Shown: positions 1-5,151, counted from the stretch's first letter. The stretch is 5,151 bases of DNA from Anaerolineales bacterium (GCA_020847355.1 JADLCG010000022.1:1-5151); one strand, 5' to 3'. Notes: generated from the letters alone by a model not told the origin. Numbers and translations are program-made.

Positions 1-465
1 CAATATTTTGAACGCGCGCGCTTCGAGTGGCTACCCAACAAACCCGAATCGCAACGCGTAGAACTCAGCCCCCTCGGCAGAATTTATTTCGATAAACTAA
101 AAGAAGATCGTTCGCTCTTAGCGTTCGTCAAACCAATGGACAATTCACAAAGCGCGATCTTACAAATCAAAGCGCGCGCCTTTGTCAAAAAAGCCGTCGC
201 ATTCACCGACGATACGCAAACCATCTTCATCATTTTGCAAGATCAAAATTTGCGCTTTGTCTCGAACGCGGCTTGCAACGCCAGCATCCTCTGGCCCGAT
301 CAACGCACCGAAACGATTGCGATCAACACCAATTCAAGCGGCGTCGGCATCATTCCATTTAGTTTCTCCAGCCAGCCGCACGGTAGCGTGATTTACATCA
401 ACGTCGCCTGTAATTACAAAAACCTAAACGCCAACACCGTCACGTCATTTAGAATTTGGTATTAG
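1..465 (+). CDS. C-terminal part of a probable secreted protein with an Ig-like domain (5' end missing)
   Basis: The frame is open from the first base to the TAG at 463-465, giving 154 residues with no start visible, so the gene begins before the window. An internal ATG at 136 is unlikely to be the start because the coding text upstream reads well. Residues 1-10 (QYFERARFEW) resemble a motif I know from the extracellular proteins of Anaerolineae. Residues about 55-154 alternate beta-strand-like stretches with an 'LQDQNLRFVSNAACNASILWPD' type layout, then TNSSGVG (110-116) and SFRIWY at the end. That layout fits a bacterial Ig-like (Big_1/invasin type) domain. Cys92 and Cys137 are the only cysteines and could form a disulfide, which would suit an exported protein. 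No signal peptide can be assessed because the N-terminus is outside the window. The gene converges on the minus-strand gene with 4 bases between the stop codons. The specific function is unknown. Confidence 0.8.
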   Translation, partial: QYFERARFEWLPNKPESQRVELSPLGRIYFDKLKEDRSLLAFVKPMDNSQSAILQIKARAFVKKAVAFTDDTQTIFIILQDQNLRFVSNAACNASILWPDQRTETIAINTNSSGVGIIPFSFSSQPHGSVIYINVACNYKNLNANTVTSFRIWY

Positions 466-469
466 CTTT

Positions 470-1144
470 TTATTTCAGCAAATCTCGCCAAATAAATACC
501 GGTCCGTCTTTACAAGCCATCTGCCATTTGGATTGAACTTGAAGCGCGCAAACTCCGCACTCGGCGACTCCCCCGCAAGGCATGGGCGCGCGAATCAAAA
601 CCTGCGCTTCTTGCGCCGCTGAAAGCTGATTCAGATTCTCAAATTTTTCTTTCAGCCGATTCAGATTCTCGCGGGCGATATCTATGGCGATAAAATCCGC
701 CCATTGCGCCGCATCTTTCAGCGCCTTAAGCGGCTGAATTTCCACCGCTTCCGGCAAGCCTTTTGAATCCGCCTCCCCCACCAAGACAACTTCCGCCGCT
801 TGTTTAAACGCCAAGTCAATCAGCCCGTGCAATCGCATGGGCGTATCGTCAAACGCGATGAGCGCCGCTTTACGCGCAGAGGCAGGGATCGAAAAGCCGC
901 GCCCCAGCGGACCGCGCAAGGCTAATTGCGTAGCGATTGTCCAAGTCGCAGGGAATGGCGGGGCGAAGCAAAAACCCTTCGATGCCGAAGCGTAAAAGAA
1001 AAGCGGAACCGGCAAAGGCGCGTCTGAAGCGCTTGCCTGGGCAAGCAGATACTGCCCGGGCGTTGGAATCAGATTGGGCGGGCAATCTAAACGGGCGGAG
1101 CCATCCAAATATATTTCGGTAATCGAGCCTGTGCCTAAGCGCAT
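470..1144 (-). CDS. PyrK-like iron-sulfur protein (dihydroorotate dehydrogenase electron transfer subunit family, divergent)
   Basis: This gene encodes 224 residues from ATG (complement of 1142-1144) to TAA (complement of 470-472). The C-terminus carries Cys190, Cys196, Cys199 and Cys211 in the pattern C-x5-C-x2-C-x11-C, ending in MACKDGPVF (209-217). This matches the [2Fe-2S] site of PyrK, the subunit that passes electrons from dihydroorotate dehydrogenase to NAD. The N-terminal half looks like a ferredoxin-reductase barrel: CPPNLIPTPGQYLLA at 21-35 and LRGPLGRGF at 76-84. Two family hallmarks are not seen. The FAD-binding Arg-Pro-x-Ser type motif is replaced by VPLFFYAS (46-53), and the glycine-rich NAD motif after the barrel is replaced by AFDDTPMRLHG (97-107). 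It may therefore carry only the cluster, or bind cofactors differently. No pyrD lies beside it, so a role in pyrimidine synthesis is not supported. It is divergent from selD, and its -10 box lies 6 bases before the ATG with no Shine-Dalgarno, suggesting a leaderless mRNA. Confidence 0.85.
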   Translation of the reverse strand: MRLGTGSITEIYLDGSARLDCPPNLIPTPGQYLLAQASASDAPLPVPLFFYASASKGFCFAPPFPATWTIATQLALRGPLGRGFSIPASARKAALIAFDDTPMRLHGLIDLAFKQAAEVVLVGEADSKGLPEAVEIQPLKALKDAAQWADFIAIDIARENLNRLKEKFENLNQLSAAQEAQVLIRAPMPCGGVAECGVCALQVQSKWQMACKDGPVFIWRDLLK

Positions 1145-1148
1145 GAGG

Positions 1149-1160
1149 TGATTATAATCA
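1149..1160. promoter_or_regulatory. Shared divergent promoter core: 12-bp palindrome with TATAAT on both strands
   Basis: TGATTATAATCA is a perfect 12-bp palindrome in the 38-bp gap between the two divergent genes. It gives a perfect -10 box on the plus strand (1153-1158) for selD and on the minus strand (1156-1151) for the PyrK-like gene; the two overlap by 4 bases. Using a 6-base gap between the -10 and +1, the predicted starts are about 1165 for selD (18-base leader) and 1144 for the minus-strand gene, exactly the A of its ATG. No good -35 box is visible on either side. Because the boxes overlap, polymerase can occupy only one at a time. The palindrome could also be a repressor site. Confidence 0.6.
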
Positions 1161-1173
1161 AATCAGTTTTGAG

Positions 1174-1179
1174 AAGGAG
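1174..1179 (+). promoter_or_regulatory. Ribosome binding site fixing the selD start
   Basis: AAGGAG lies three bases before the ATG at 1183. It is a strong Shine-Dalgarno, though its spacing is short. It settles the selD start upstream of the in-frame UGA: the alternative TTG at 1282 has no comparable site. No other start codon lies in this frame back to the stop at 1144-1146. Confidence 0.75.
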
Positions 1180-1182
1180 TAT

Positions 1183-2241
1183 ATGCCGATTCCGCACAAT
1201 GGGCGCGAAGTTCGCCTGACCACGCTTGCGGCGTGCGCAGGTTGAGCTTCTAAATTAAGCGCCGAAGCGCTGACGCAAGTTTTGCGTCCCGTCAAAAATA
1301 TTTTTGACCCTGCCGCATATCCCGATTTGTTGGTCGGTTTAACCGAACCGGATGATGCGGCTGTTTGGCGTTTAAGCGAAGAACAAGCGCTAGTGATCAC
1401 GACTGATTTCTTCACTCCGGTAGTGGATACGCCGTATGAATACGGCGCGATTGCGGCGGCAAACAGCCTTTCAGATATTTACGCCATGGGCGGAAAGCCT
1501 TTTCTGGCGTTGAACATCGCCGCCTTACCTGATAATTTGCCGCTCGAAATTTCGGCTGAAATTATGCGCGGCGCGGCTGAGAAAGCGCGCGAAGCGGGGG
1601 TGGTGATCGCCGGCGGGCATACGGTTAAAGATCAAGAGCCGAAATTCGGTTTGGTGGCGCTGGGGTTTGTCAATCCTCAAAAAATAATTAGCAAAAGCGG
1701 GCTGAAGATAAACGACGCGCTGATTTTAACCAAGCCGCTCGGCGCCGGCGTAATCACTACGGCATTGAAACAGGAAAAAGCCGAAGCGGCGCATATTCAA
1801 GAAGCGCTTGAATCTCTGTTGCGATTAAATAAATTCGCCGGTCAGTTAGCCAATGAATTCAACTTACGCGGCGGCACGGATGTTACCGGCTTTGGTTTAT
1901 TAGGGCATAGTTTGGAGATGGCGCAAGCCTCGCAAGTCGCTTTGGAATTTGAGTTTGCAAAACTCCCTTTTTTGAGCGGCGCAAAAAGTTATGCTGAAAA
2001 AGGCATCTTCCCCGGCGGTGCGTTTGATAATAAAAAGCATTTCGGGGAAAAAGTTCATATTGAAAACGAACTAAGCGAAGCGCTCGAAATGTTGTTATAC
2101 GATCCGCAGACCAGCGGCGGTTTACTGTTGGGCGTTCCGCAAATCAAATTAGCGGAATTTGAAACGCGCGCCGCTGAGTTAGGTCAGTCGGTTTGGGTTA
2201 TCGGCAAAGTTCAAGGCGGAAGCGGCATTTATATCCGTTAG
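1183..2241 (+). CDS. selD: Selenide, water dikinase (selenophosphate synthetase), selenocysteine-containing
   Basis: SelD uses ATP to convert selenide to selenophosphate, AMP and phosphate. Selenophosphate is the selenium donor for selenocysteine and selenouridine synthesis in the cytoplasm. Read from the ATG at 1183 with UGA 1243-1245 as selenocysteine, the product is 352 residues, the usual family length. The N-terminus reads LTTLAACAG-Sec-ASKL. Sec21 aligns with the catalytic Cys17 of E. coli SelD and Lys24 with its essential Lys20, while the E. coli Cys19 position is Ser23 here. Other signatures are DD (57-58), TTDFFTPVVD (73-82), NSLSDIYAMGG (94-104, Asp98 metal/ATP), GGHTVKDQEP (144-153), TKPLGAG (183-189), GGTDVTGFGLLGH (230-242) and DPQTSGGLL (307-315). 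These cover the AIRS N- and C-terminal domains of the PurM/SelD superfamily. The gene is divergent from a PyrK-like protein and has its own -10 and Shine-Dalgarno. An open frame from TTG 1282 exists but lacks the active site. Nonsense mutation is the alternative to recoding, but the exact catalytic position argues strongly for Sec. Confidence 0.95.
1243..1245 (+). other. selD: Recoded UGA codon (selenocysteine 21 of SelD)
   Basis: This in-frame TGA is codon 21 of selD. It is flanked on both sides by clear SelD sequence (CAG before, ASKL after) with no frame change. It falls exactly where the family carries the catalytic Cys or Sec. Sec-containing SelD is well established in bacteria and in animal SPS2. 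Reading it as Sec requires SelB, tRNA-Sec and a SECIS, none of which can be confirmed in this window except the candidate hairpins downstream. Confidence 0.92.
1258..1288 (+). promoter_or_regulatory. Candidate bacterial SECIS (two adjacent hairpins after the UGA)
   Basis: Two perfect hairpins follow the UGA within the coding sequence. Hairpin A pairs AGCGC (1258-1262) with GCGCT (1267-1271) around a CGAA loop; its loop starts 17 bases after the UGA. Hairpin B pairs GACGCAA (1272-1278) with TTGCGTC (1282-1288) around a GTT loop; its loop starts 33 bases after the UGA. As I recall the bacterial SECIS rules (loop 16-37 bases from UGA, small apical loop, G among the first two loop bases), both qualify. 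A competing pairing, GCTTC 1246-1250 with GAAGC 1264-1268, would disrupt A but not B. Which one SelB binds cannot be decided by eye. Confidence 0.6.
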
Positions 2242-2254
2242 CGTTATTTTCAGG

Positions 2255-2260
2255 TACAAT
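2255..2260 (+). promoter_or_regulatory. Possible -10 box (TACAAT) after selD
   Basis: TACAAT begins 14 bases after the selD stop and resembles the TATAAT boxes elsewhere in the window with one mismatch. No -35 is visible. If active, it would transcribe the 2267-2406 stretch up to the terminator, or read through into the CorC-family gene. Confidence 0.3.
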
Positions 2261-2383
2261 GGAGGACGTAAATCATTGTGCAACAAACCTCATGCCTGAA
2301 ACTTCCCTAGAACCTGATTCTCCCCTCCCCCAAGTAACTTTTCCAAAAACATTTAGTCAACTGCGCTGAGCGCATCCGCCGAC

Positions 2384-2406
2384 AAACAAGTTCGGCTTGT
2401 TTTTTT
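2384..2406 (+). terminator. Intrinsic terminator downstream of selD
   Basis: AAACAAG (2384-2390) pairs perfectly with CTTGTTT (2396-2402) around the loop TTCGG and runs straight into a T tract up to 2406. The stem is AT-rich at its base but the arrangement is a classical Rho-independent terminator. It would end the selD transcript and separate it from the CorC-family gene, which starts 42 bases after it. Confidence 0.75.
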
Positions 2407-2448
2407 AATTTATTAATTTGCTCCGTCTAACCGATTGAAAAGGAAAAC

Positions 2449-3735
2449 ATGAGTATTGGTAATGAGCTCGTGGGGATCATTCTCCTGATTTTGATTAATG
2501 CCATTTTAGCGATGTCCGAGGCGGCTTTGGTCGCATCGCGTAAAGCCCGCCTGCAACAAAAAGCCAGCGAAGGCGATAAAGCCTCCGCTTTGGCGCTTGA
2601 AATGGTCGAAGATCCAAATATCTTTTTATCCACTACGCAAATTGGCATTACTTTAATTGGAGTTTTGGCTGGCGCAGTCGGCGGGGCAACCATCGCAGAC
2701 GCGCTGGCAATTACGCTTCATAAAATCCCCTTTCTTGCGGAATATAGCGCTTCCTTGAGTTTGGGGATTGTAGTCTTAACCATCACTATTCTTTCTATCT
2801 GGATCGGCGAGTTGGTCCCCAAGCGTTTGGGTTTGCACAGCCCGGAACAAATTGCGCGCGCAGTAGCGCCGCCCATGTTTTTTCTTTCAAAGGCTTTTTC
2901 GCCATTGATCAAGCTAATGGGCTGGGCGACAAATTCAGTTTTGAATCTGCTGGGGATCAAGGATTCTTCCGAGCCGCCAATTACGGAAGAAGAACTTCAA
3001 CTGCTGATCAATCAAGGCACTGAAGCGGGGGTGTTTGACGAAGCCGAGCAAGATATGGTGGAAGGCATTTTCAGTTTGAGCGATCAGCGCGTCTATTCCT
3101 TAATGACTCCGCGCACTGAAATTGTCTGGCTGGATATTGGCGACAGCCTCGAAGAAATTCGTCAAAAGATTATGGAAAGCGAGTATTCGCGTTTTCCGGT
3201 GCGGCAGGATTCGCTGGAGACGATTGTCGGCATTGTCAAATCGCGCGATCTATTAGTGCAGAGTCTATCCGGTCAGGAAGTTAACCTCAAAGACCAGCTC
3301 AAACCGGCGCACTTCATCCCAGAAACCATGTTCGCCTCGCGCGCGCTGGAAATCTTCAAAGAAAAGCGCACCGAATTACTTTTAGTGATTGACGAGTTCG
3401 GCGGACTGCAAGGGTTATTGACCATTAACGATATCCTCGAAGAAATTGTCGGCGAGATAGAACACGAAGAGCCGCAAGCTACGCAACGTCAGGATGGCTC
3501 GTGGCTGTTAGATGGAATGCTCCCCGTAGACGAATTCAAAGAAATCTTCAACTTGAGCGCGCTTCCGCATGAAGACGAATACGAAACCTTAAGCGGGTTT
3601 ATGATGGTTTCGCTTGGGCGCGTGCCGCAAACCAGCGACCGTTTTGAATGGCACGAATTGCGCTTTGAAGTGGTGGATATGGACGGGCGGCGCGTGGATA
3701 AAGTTCTAGTAACTGCCCTGCCAAAACATAACTGA
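2449..3735 (+). CDS. CNNM/CBS/CorC-domain membrane protein (hemolysin III-unrelated 'HlyC/CorC' family)
   Basis: This is a complete 428-residue protein. Its ATG is preceded by AAAAGGA (2438-2444) four bases upstream. The order of domains is typical of the family. The CNNM (DUF21) transmembrane domain spans about 1-175, with hydrophobic segments near 5-28, 62-86, 99-123 and 137-158, and with conserved SEAALVAS (23-30), TTQIGITLIGVLAG (62-75) and GELVPKRLGL (120-129). A pair of CBS domains spans about 215-340, marked by LMTPRTEIVWLDI (218-230), SRFPV (247-251) and IDEFGGLQGLLTINDILEEI (314-333). The C-terminal CorC/HlyC domain spans about 345-425 (LDGMLPVDEF 354-363, SDRFEW 396-401). Family members are inner-membrane proteins linked to magnesium or other divalent cation export, with adenine nucleotides sensed by the CBS pair; the 'hemolysin' name is historical. 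The ion here is not shown. Neighbours give no functional clue: it lies between the selD terminator and uvrA. Confidence 0.92.
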   Translation: MSIGNELVGIILLILINAILAMSEAALVASRKARLQQKASEGDKASALALEMVEDPNIFLSTTQIGITLIGVLAGAVGGATIADALAITLHKIPFLAEYSASLSLGIVVLTITILSIWIGELVPKRLGLHSPEQIARAVAPPMFFLSKAFSPLIKLMGWATNSVLNLLGIKDSSEPPITEEELQLLINQGTEAGVFDEAEQDMVEGIFSLSDQRVYSLMTPRTEIVWLDIGDSLEEIRQKIMESEYSRFPVRQDSLETIVGIVKSRDLLVQSLSGQEVNLKDQLKPAHFIPETMFASRALEIFKEKRTELLLVIDEFGGLQGLLTINDILEEIVGEIEHEEPQATQRQDGSWLLDGMLPVDEFKEIFNLSALPHEDEYETLSGFMMVSLGRVPQTSDRFEWHELRFEVVDMDGRRVDKVLVTALPKHN

Positions 3736-3755
3736 GACTTTGCCTTTCGTTTGGG

Positions 3756-3761
3756 TATAAT
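3756..3761 (+). promoter_or_regulatory. Upstream -10 box (TATAAT) before uvrA
   Basis: This perfect TATAAT starts 21 bases after the stop of the preceding gene. It is the first copy of the 10-base string TATAATTCAA that recurs at 3806. Predicted +1 is about 3768, a 66-base leader for uvrA. No clear -35 is present. Confidence 0.5.
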
Positions 3762-3780
3762 TCAAGGTTGGCATTCAAGC

Positions 3781-3799
3781 ATGTTCATTACCAGAACAT
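3781..3799. repeat. Inverted repeat ATGTTC-N7-GAACAT upstream of uvrA
   Basis: ATGTTC (3781-3786) is the exact reverse complement of GAACAT (3794-3799), with 7 bases between. The half-site GAACAT is the half-site of Gram-positive-type LexA boxes, but here the two are everted rather than in the usual GAAC-N4-GTTC order. It sits over the -35 region of the proximal uvrA promoter, so it may be an operator. Confidence 0.45.
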
Positions 3800-3805
3800 T
3801 CGTGC
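3794..3805. promoter_or_regulatory. Possible LexA (SOS) box before uvrA
   Basis: GAAC-N4-GTGC matches the Gram-positive SOS box core GAAC-N4-GTTC except for one base. It directly abuts the -10 at 3806, where a bound repressor would block the promoter. uvrA is a classical SOS gene in many bacteria, which supports the idea. A one-mismatch match can arise by chance, and the LexA motif of this organism is unknown. Confidence 0.35.
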
Positions 3806-3811
3806 TATAAT
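3803..3811 (+). promoter_or_regulatory. Proximal uvrA promoter, extended -10 (TGC-TATAAT)
   Basis: TATAAT at 3806-3811 is preceded by TG and one base, forming an extended -10 that can work without a good -35. Predicted +1 is about 3818, leaving a 16-base leader that still contains the Shine-Dalgarno AAGGAG (3824-3829), four bases before the ATG. This is the best promoter candidate for uvrA. Confidence 0.6.
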
Positions 3812-3833
3812 TCAACCTCCCCAAAGGAGAACT

Positions 3834-5151
3834 ATGTCGTCACCCAAAATTCGAGTCGTCGGCGCGCGCGTCCATAACCTCAAAAATATAACCGTTGAAA
3901 TTCCCAGAGACCAATTGGTAGTGATCACCGGCTTATCCGGCTCGGGAAAATCCTCCCTTGCATTTGACACAATTTTTGCCGAAGGTCAGCGCCGCTATGT
4001 GGAATCGCTTTCCGCGTATGCGCGGCAATTCATCGGGCAGATGGATAAACCGGACGTGGATTATATTGACGGTCTCTCCCCAGCCGTTTCGATTGACCAA
4101 AAATCTACCAGTCACAACCCGCGTTCCACAGTTGGCACAGTCACTGAAATTTATGACTACATGCGTTTATTATTTGCGCGCGCAGGCATTCCGCATTGCC
4201 CCGAATGCGGGCGAATAGTCGCTAAGCAATCCGCGCAAGAAATTGTAGATAAGATTCAGAGTCTGCCAAACGGCACGCGCATTTTGATTCTTGCGCCGCT
4301 GGTGCGCGGACGCAAAGGCACGTATCAGGCGGTGTTTGAAGAGATTCGCAAAGCGGGCTTCACCCGCGCCCGCGTGGACGGCAACGTACACGCTTTAGAA
4401 GATGAGATTGAATTAGATCGTTACAAACAACACACCATCGAAGCCGTCGTGGATCGTCTCGTCATTTCCAATGAAGGAAGCAAGGAAGATCAACGCGCGG
4501 CGCTCACCCGCTTGACTGATTCAGTTGAAACCGCGCTGAAATTTGGCGAAGGCTATCTCACGATCAATCTCGTGGATAAAAAAGAGGATGTTGTTTTTTC
4601 GGAGCATCTCGCCTGTCCGGAGCATGGATCAACCGTCCCGGAGATTGAGCCGCGAACTTTTTCATTCAACACGCCGCAGGGCGCTTGTCCAGATTGTCAG
4701 GGGCTGGGATCAAAATTAGAAATTGATCCGGCGCGCATCATCCCGGACCGCGAGCTATCCATCAACGAAGGCGCGATCCTCGCCTCTGAATGGGGACCGC
4801 GCGAAGAAGGCGGCTATTACTGGCAATCTTTACAAGGCGCGGCGCGCGCTTTCAAGATAGATTTGGATACGCCGGTTAAAGATTTGACCAAAGAACAACT
4901 CAAACTGCTTTTATACGGCACGGGCGAAAAACAAATTCAGATGGTTTATAAAAATACCAACGGTAGCGAATTCAAATTCACCCGCGCATTTGAAGGCGTG
5001 ATCACAAACTTAGAAAGAAGATATAAAGAGACAAACTCCGAATGGATGCGCGAAAAAATCGCGGACTTTATGTCGGACCGGCCATGCCCAAGTTGCGGCG
5101 GCAAACGCCTCAACCCCGCCGCCTTAGCCGTGACTGTGGACGATGTGAATA
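3834..5151 (+). CDS. uvrA: Excinuclease ABC subunit A, UvrA (3' end missing)
   Basis: UvrA is the damage-sensing ATPase of nucleotide excision repair. It dimerises, loads UvrB at lesions and leaves before UvrC cuts. The window holds the first 439 codons of a protein normally about 940-970 long; the frame is still open at the last base. Seen here are ARVHNLKNI (11-19), Walker A GLSGSGKSSLAFDT (33-46), RRYVESLSAYARQF (53-66), SPAVSIDQKSTSHNPRSTVG (82-101) and TEIYDYMRLLFAR (104-116). The UvrB-binding region follows. The first zinc module is C261-PE-H264 and C285-PD-C288, with His where most relatives have the second Cys. CPSCGGKRLNP at 418-428 is the conserved segment leading to the first ABC signature, which lies beyond the window. 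The start is set by AAGGAG four bases upstream and by the N-terminus matching the family. The gene has its own promoter region with a possible SOS box and appears not to be in an operon with the membrane protein. Confidence 0.97.
   Translation, partial: MSSPKIRVVGARVHNLKNITVEIPRDQLVVITGLSGSGKSSLAFDTIFAEGQRRYVESLSAYARQFIGQMDKPDVDYIDGLSPAVSIDQKSTSHNPRSTVGTVTEIYDYMRLLFARAGIPHCPECGRIVAKQSAQEIVDKIQSLPNGTRILILAPLVRGRKGTYQAVFEEIRKAGFTRARVDGNVHALEDEIELDRYKQHTIEAVVDRLVISNEGSKEDQRAALTRLTDSVETALKFGEGYLTINLVDKKEDVVFSEHLACPEHGSTVPEIEPRTFSFNTPQGACPDCQGLGSKLEIDPARIIPDRELSINEGAILASEWGPREEGGYYWQSLQGAARAFKIDLDTPVKDLTKEQLKLLLYGTGEKQIQMVYKNTNGSEFKFTRAFEGVITNLERRYKETNSEWMREKIADFMSDRPCPSCGGKRLNPAALAVTVDDVN

Larger units (their letters stand above)
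2242..2448. other. Intergenic region without a convincing gene
   Basis: These 207 bases separate selD from the membrane protein gene. They hold the possible -10 at 2255, an ATG-to-TGA frame at 2292-2369 (25 codons, no Shine-Dalgarno), a perfect small hairpin TGCGC-TGA-GCGCA at 2362-2374, and the terminator at 2384-2406. The last 40 bases are AT-rich. No tRNA fold or known riboswitch was recognised. A small RNA or leader transcript ending at the terminator is possible, but a plain selD 3' end explains the terminator equally well. Confidence 0.5.

Noticed and set aside
454..500. Bidirectional terminator between the convergent genes (ATTTGG/CCAAAT or GGTATT/AATACC)
   Set aside because: The loops are about 28-31 bases, the stems are 6 bp and mutually exclusive, and neither has a proper U tract.
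937..1122. Plus-strand open frame inside the PyrK-like gene
   Set aside because: It is the antisense shadow of a minus-strand gene with clear family motifs; its arginine- and lysine-rich text matches nothing.
1282..2241. selD as a 319-codon gene starting at TTG 1282
   Set aside because: It would lack the catalytic Sec/Cys and Lys, and it has no good Shine-Dalgarno. The frame continues upstream through one UGA to a well-placed ATG at 1183.
1183..2241. selD as a pseudogene broken by a nonsense codon
   Set aside because: The only stop is UGA, exactly at the catalytic position. The rest of the protein is intact, and SECIS-like hairpins follow.
2278..2310. Leader peptide from GTG 2278 after GGAGG 2261-2265
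   Set aside because: Only ten codons long, with a 12-base spacer that is too long for a typical Shine-Dalgarno, and no feature of a known leader.
2367..2405. Second selenocysteine UGA in the small frame 2292-2369, extending it to the TAA in the T tract
   Set aside because: The upstream frame is not convincingly coding, the extension runs through the terminator, and no selenoprotein family is recognised.
3958..4391. Open frames on both strands inside uvrA
   Set aside because: They overlap strongly conserved uvrA coding sequence in other frames and have no family features.
1..5151. Mobile elements, CRISPR arrays, tRNA or rRNA genes
   Set aside because: No transposase, regularly spaced repeats, tRNA-like fold or rRNA sequence was found on either strand.

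Overview
The window most likely comes from a Chloroflexota bacterium, probably class Anaerolineae. This is inferred from protein style, not proven. The truncated first gene has the 'QYFERARFEW' stretch and the 'SFRIWY' C-terminus that I associate with secreted Anaerolineae proteins. Base composition is intermediate with many GCGC strings, and promoters appear as clean TATAAT boxes with poor -35 elements.

Layout. (1) 1-465, + strand: the C-terminal 154 residues of a probable secreted protein ending in an Ig-like domain. (2) 470-1144, - strand: a PyrK-like [2Fe-2S] protein, convergent with gene 1 and separated by 4 bases. It keeps the four cluster cysteines but lacks recognisable FAD and NAD motifs. 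(3) 1145-1182: a short divergent promoter region built on a perfect 12-bp palindrome carrying TATAAT on both strands. (4) 1183-2241, + strand: selD, selenophosphate synthetase. It contains an in-frame UGA at 1243-1245 at the catalytic position, best read as selenocysteine, with hairpins directly downstream that could be the SECIS. A conventional gene caller would cut this gene to a TTG start at 1282 and lose the active site. (5) 2242-2448: an intergenic region with a possible promoter, an intrinsic terminator and no convincing gene. (6) 2449-3735, + strand: a complete CNNM/CBS/CorC-domain membrane protein (hemolysin/CorC family). (7) 3736-3833: two TATAAT boxes within an exact 10-bp repeat 50 bp apart, plus a LexA-like GAAC-N4-GTGC site. 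(8) 3834-5151, + strand: the first 439 codons of uvrA, cut by the window edge.

How they relate. The most informative locus is the divergent PyrK-like/selD pair. A selenocysteine-containing SelD makes the selenium donor needed for its own synthesis, and it implies selA, selB and selC elsewhere in the genome. The neighbouring iron-sulfur protein shares its promoter region and could be a redox partner, but that is speculation. The transporter and uvrA look like ordinary housekeeping genes with their own signals. No mobile element, CRISPR array, tRNA or rRNA was seen.
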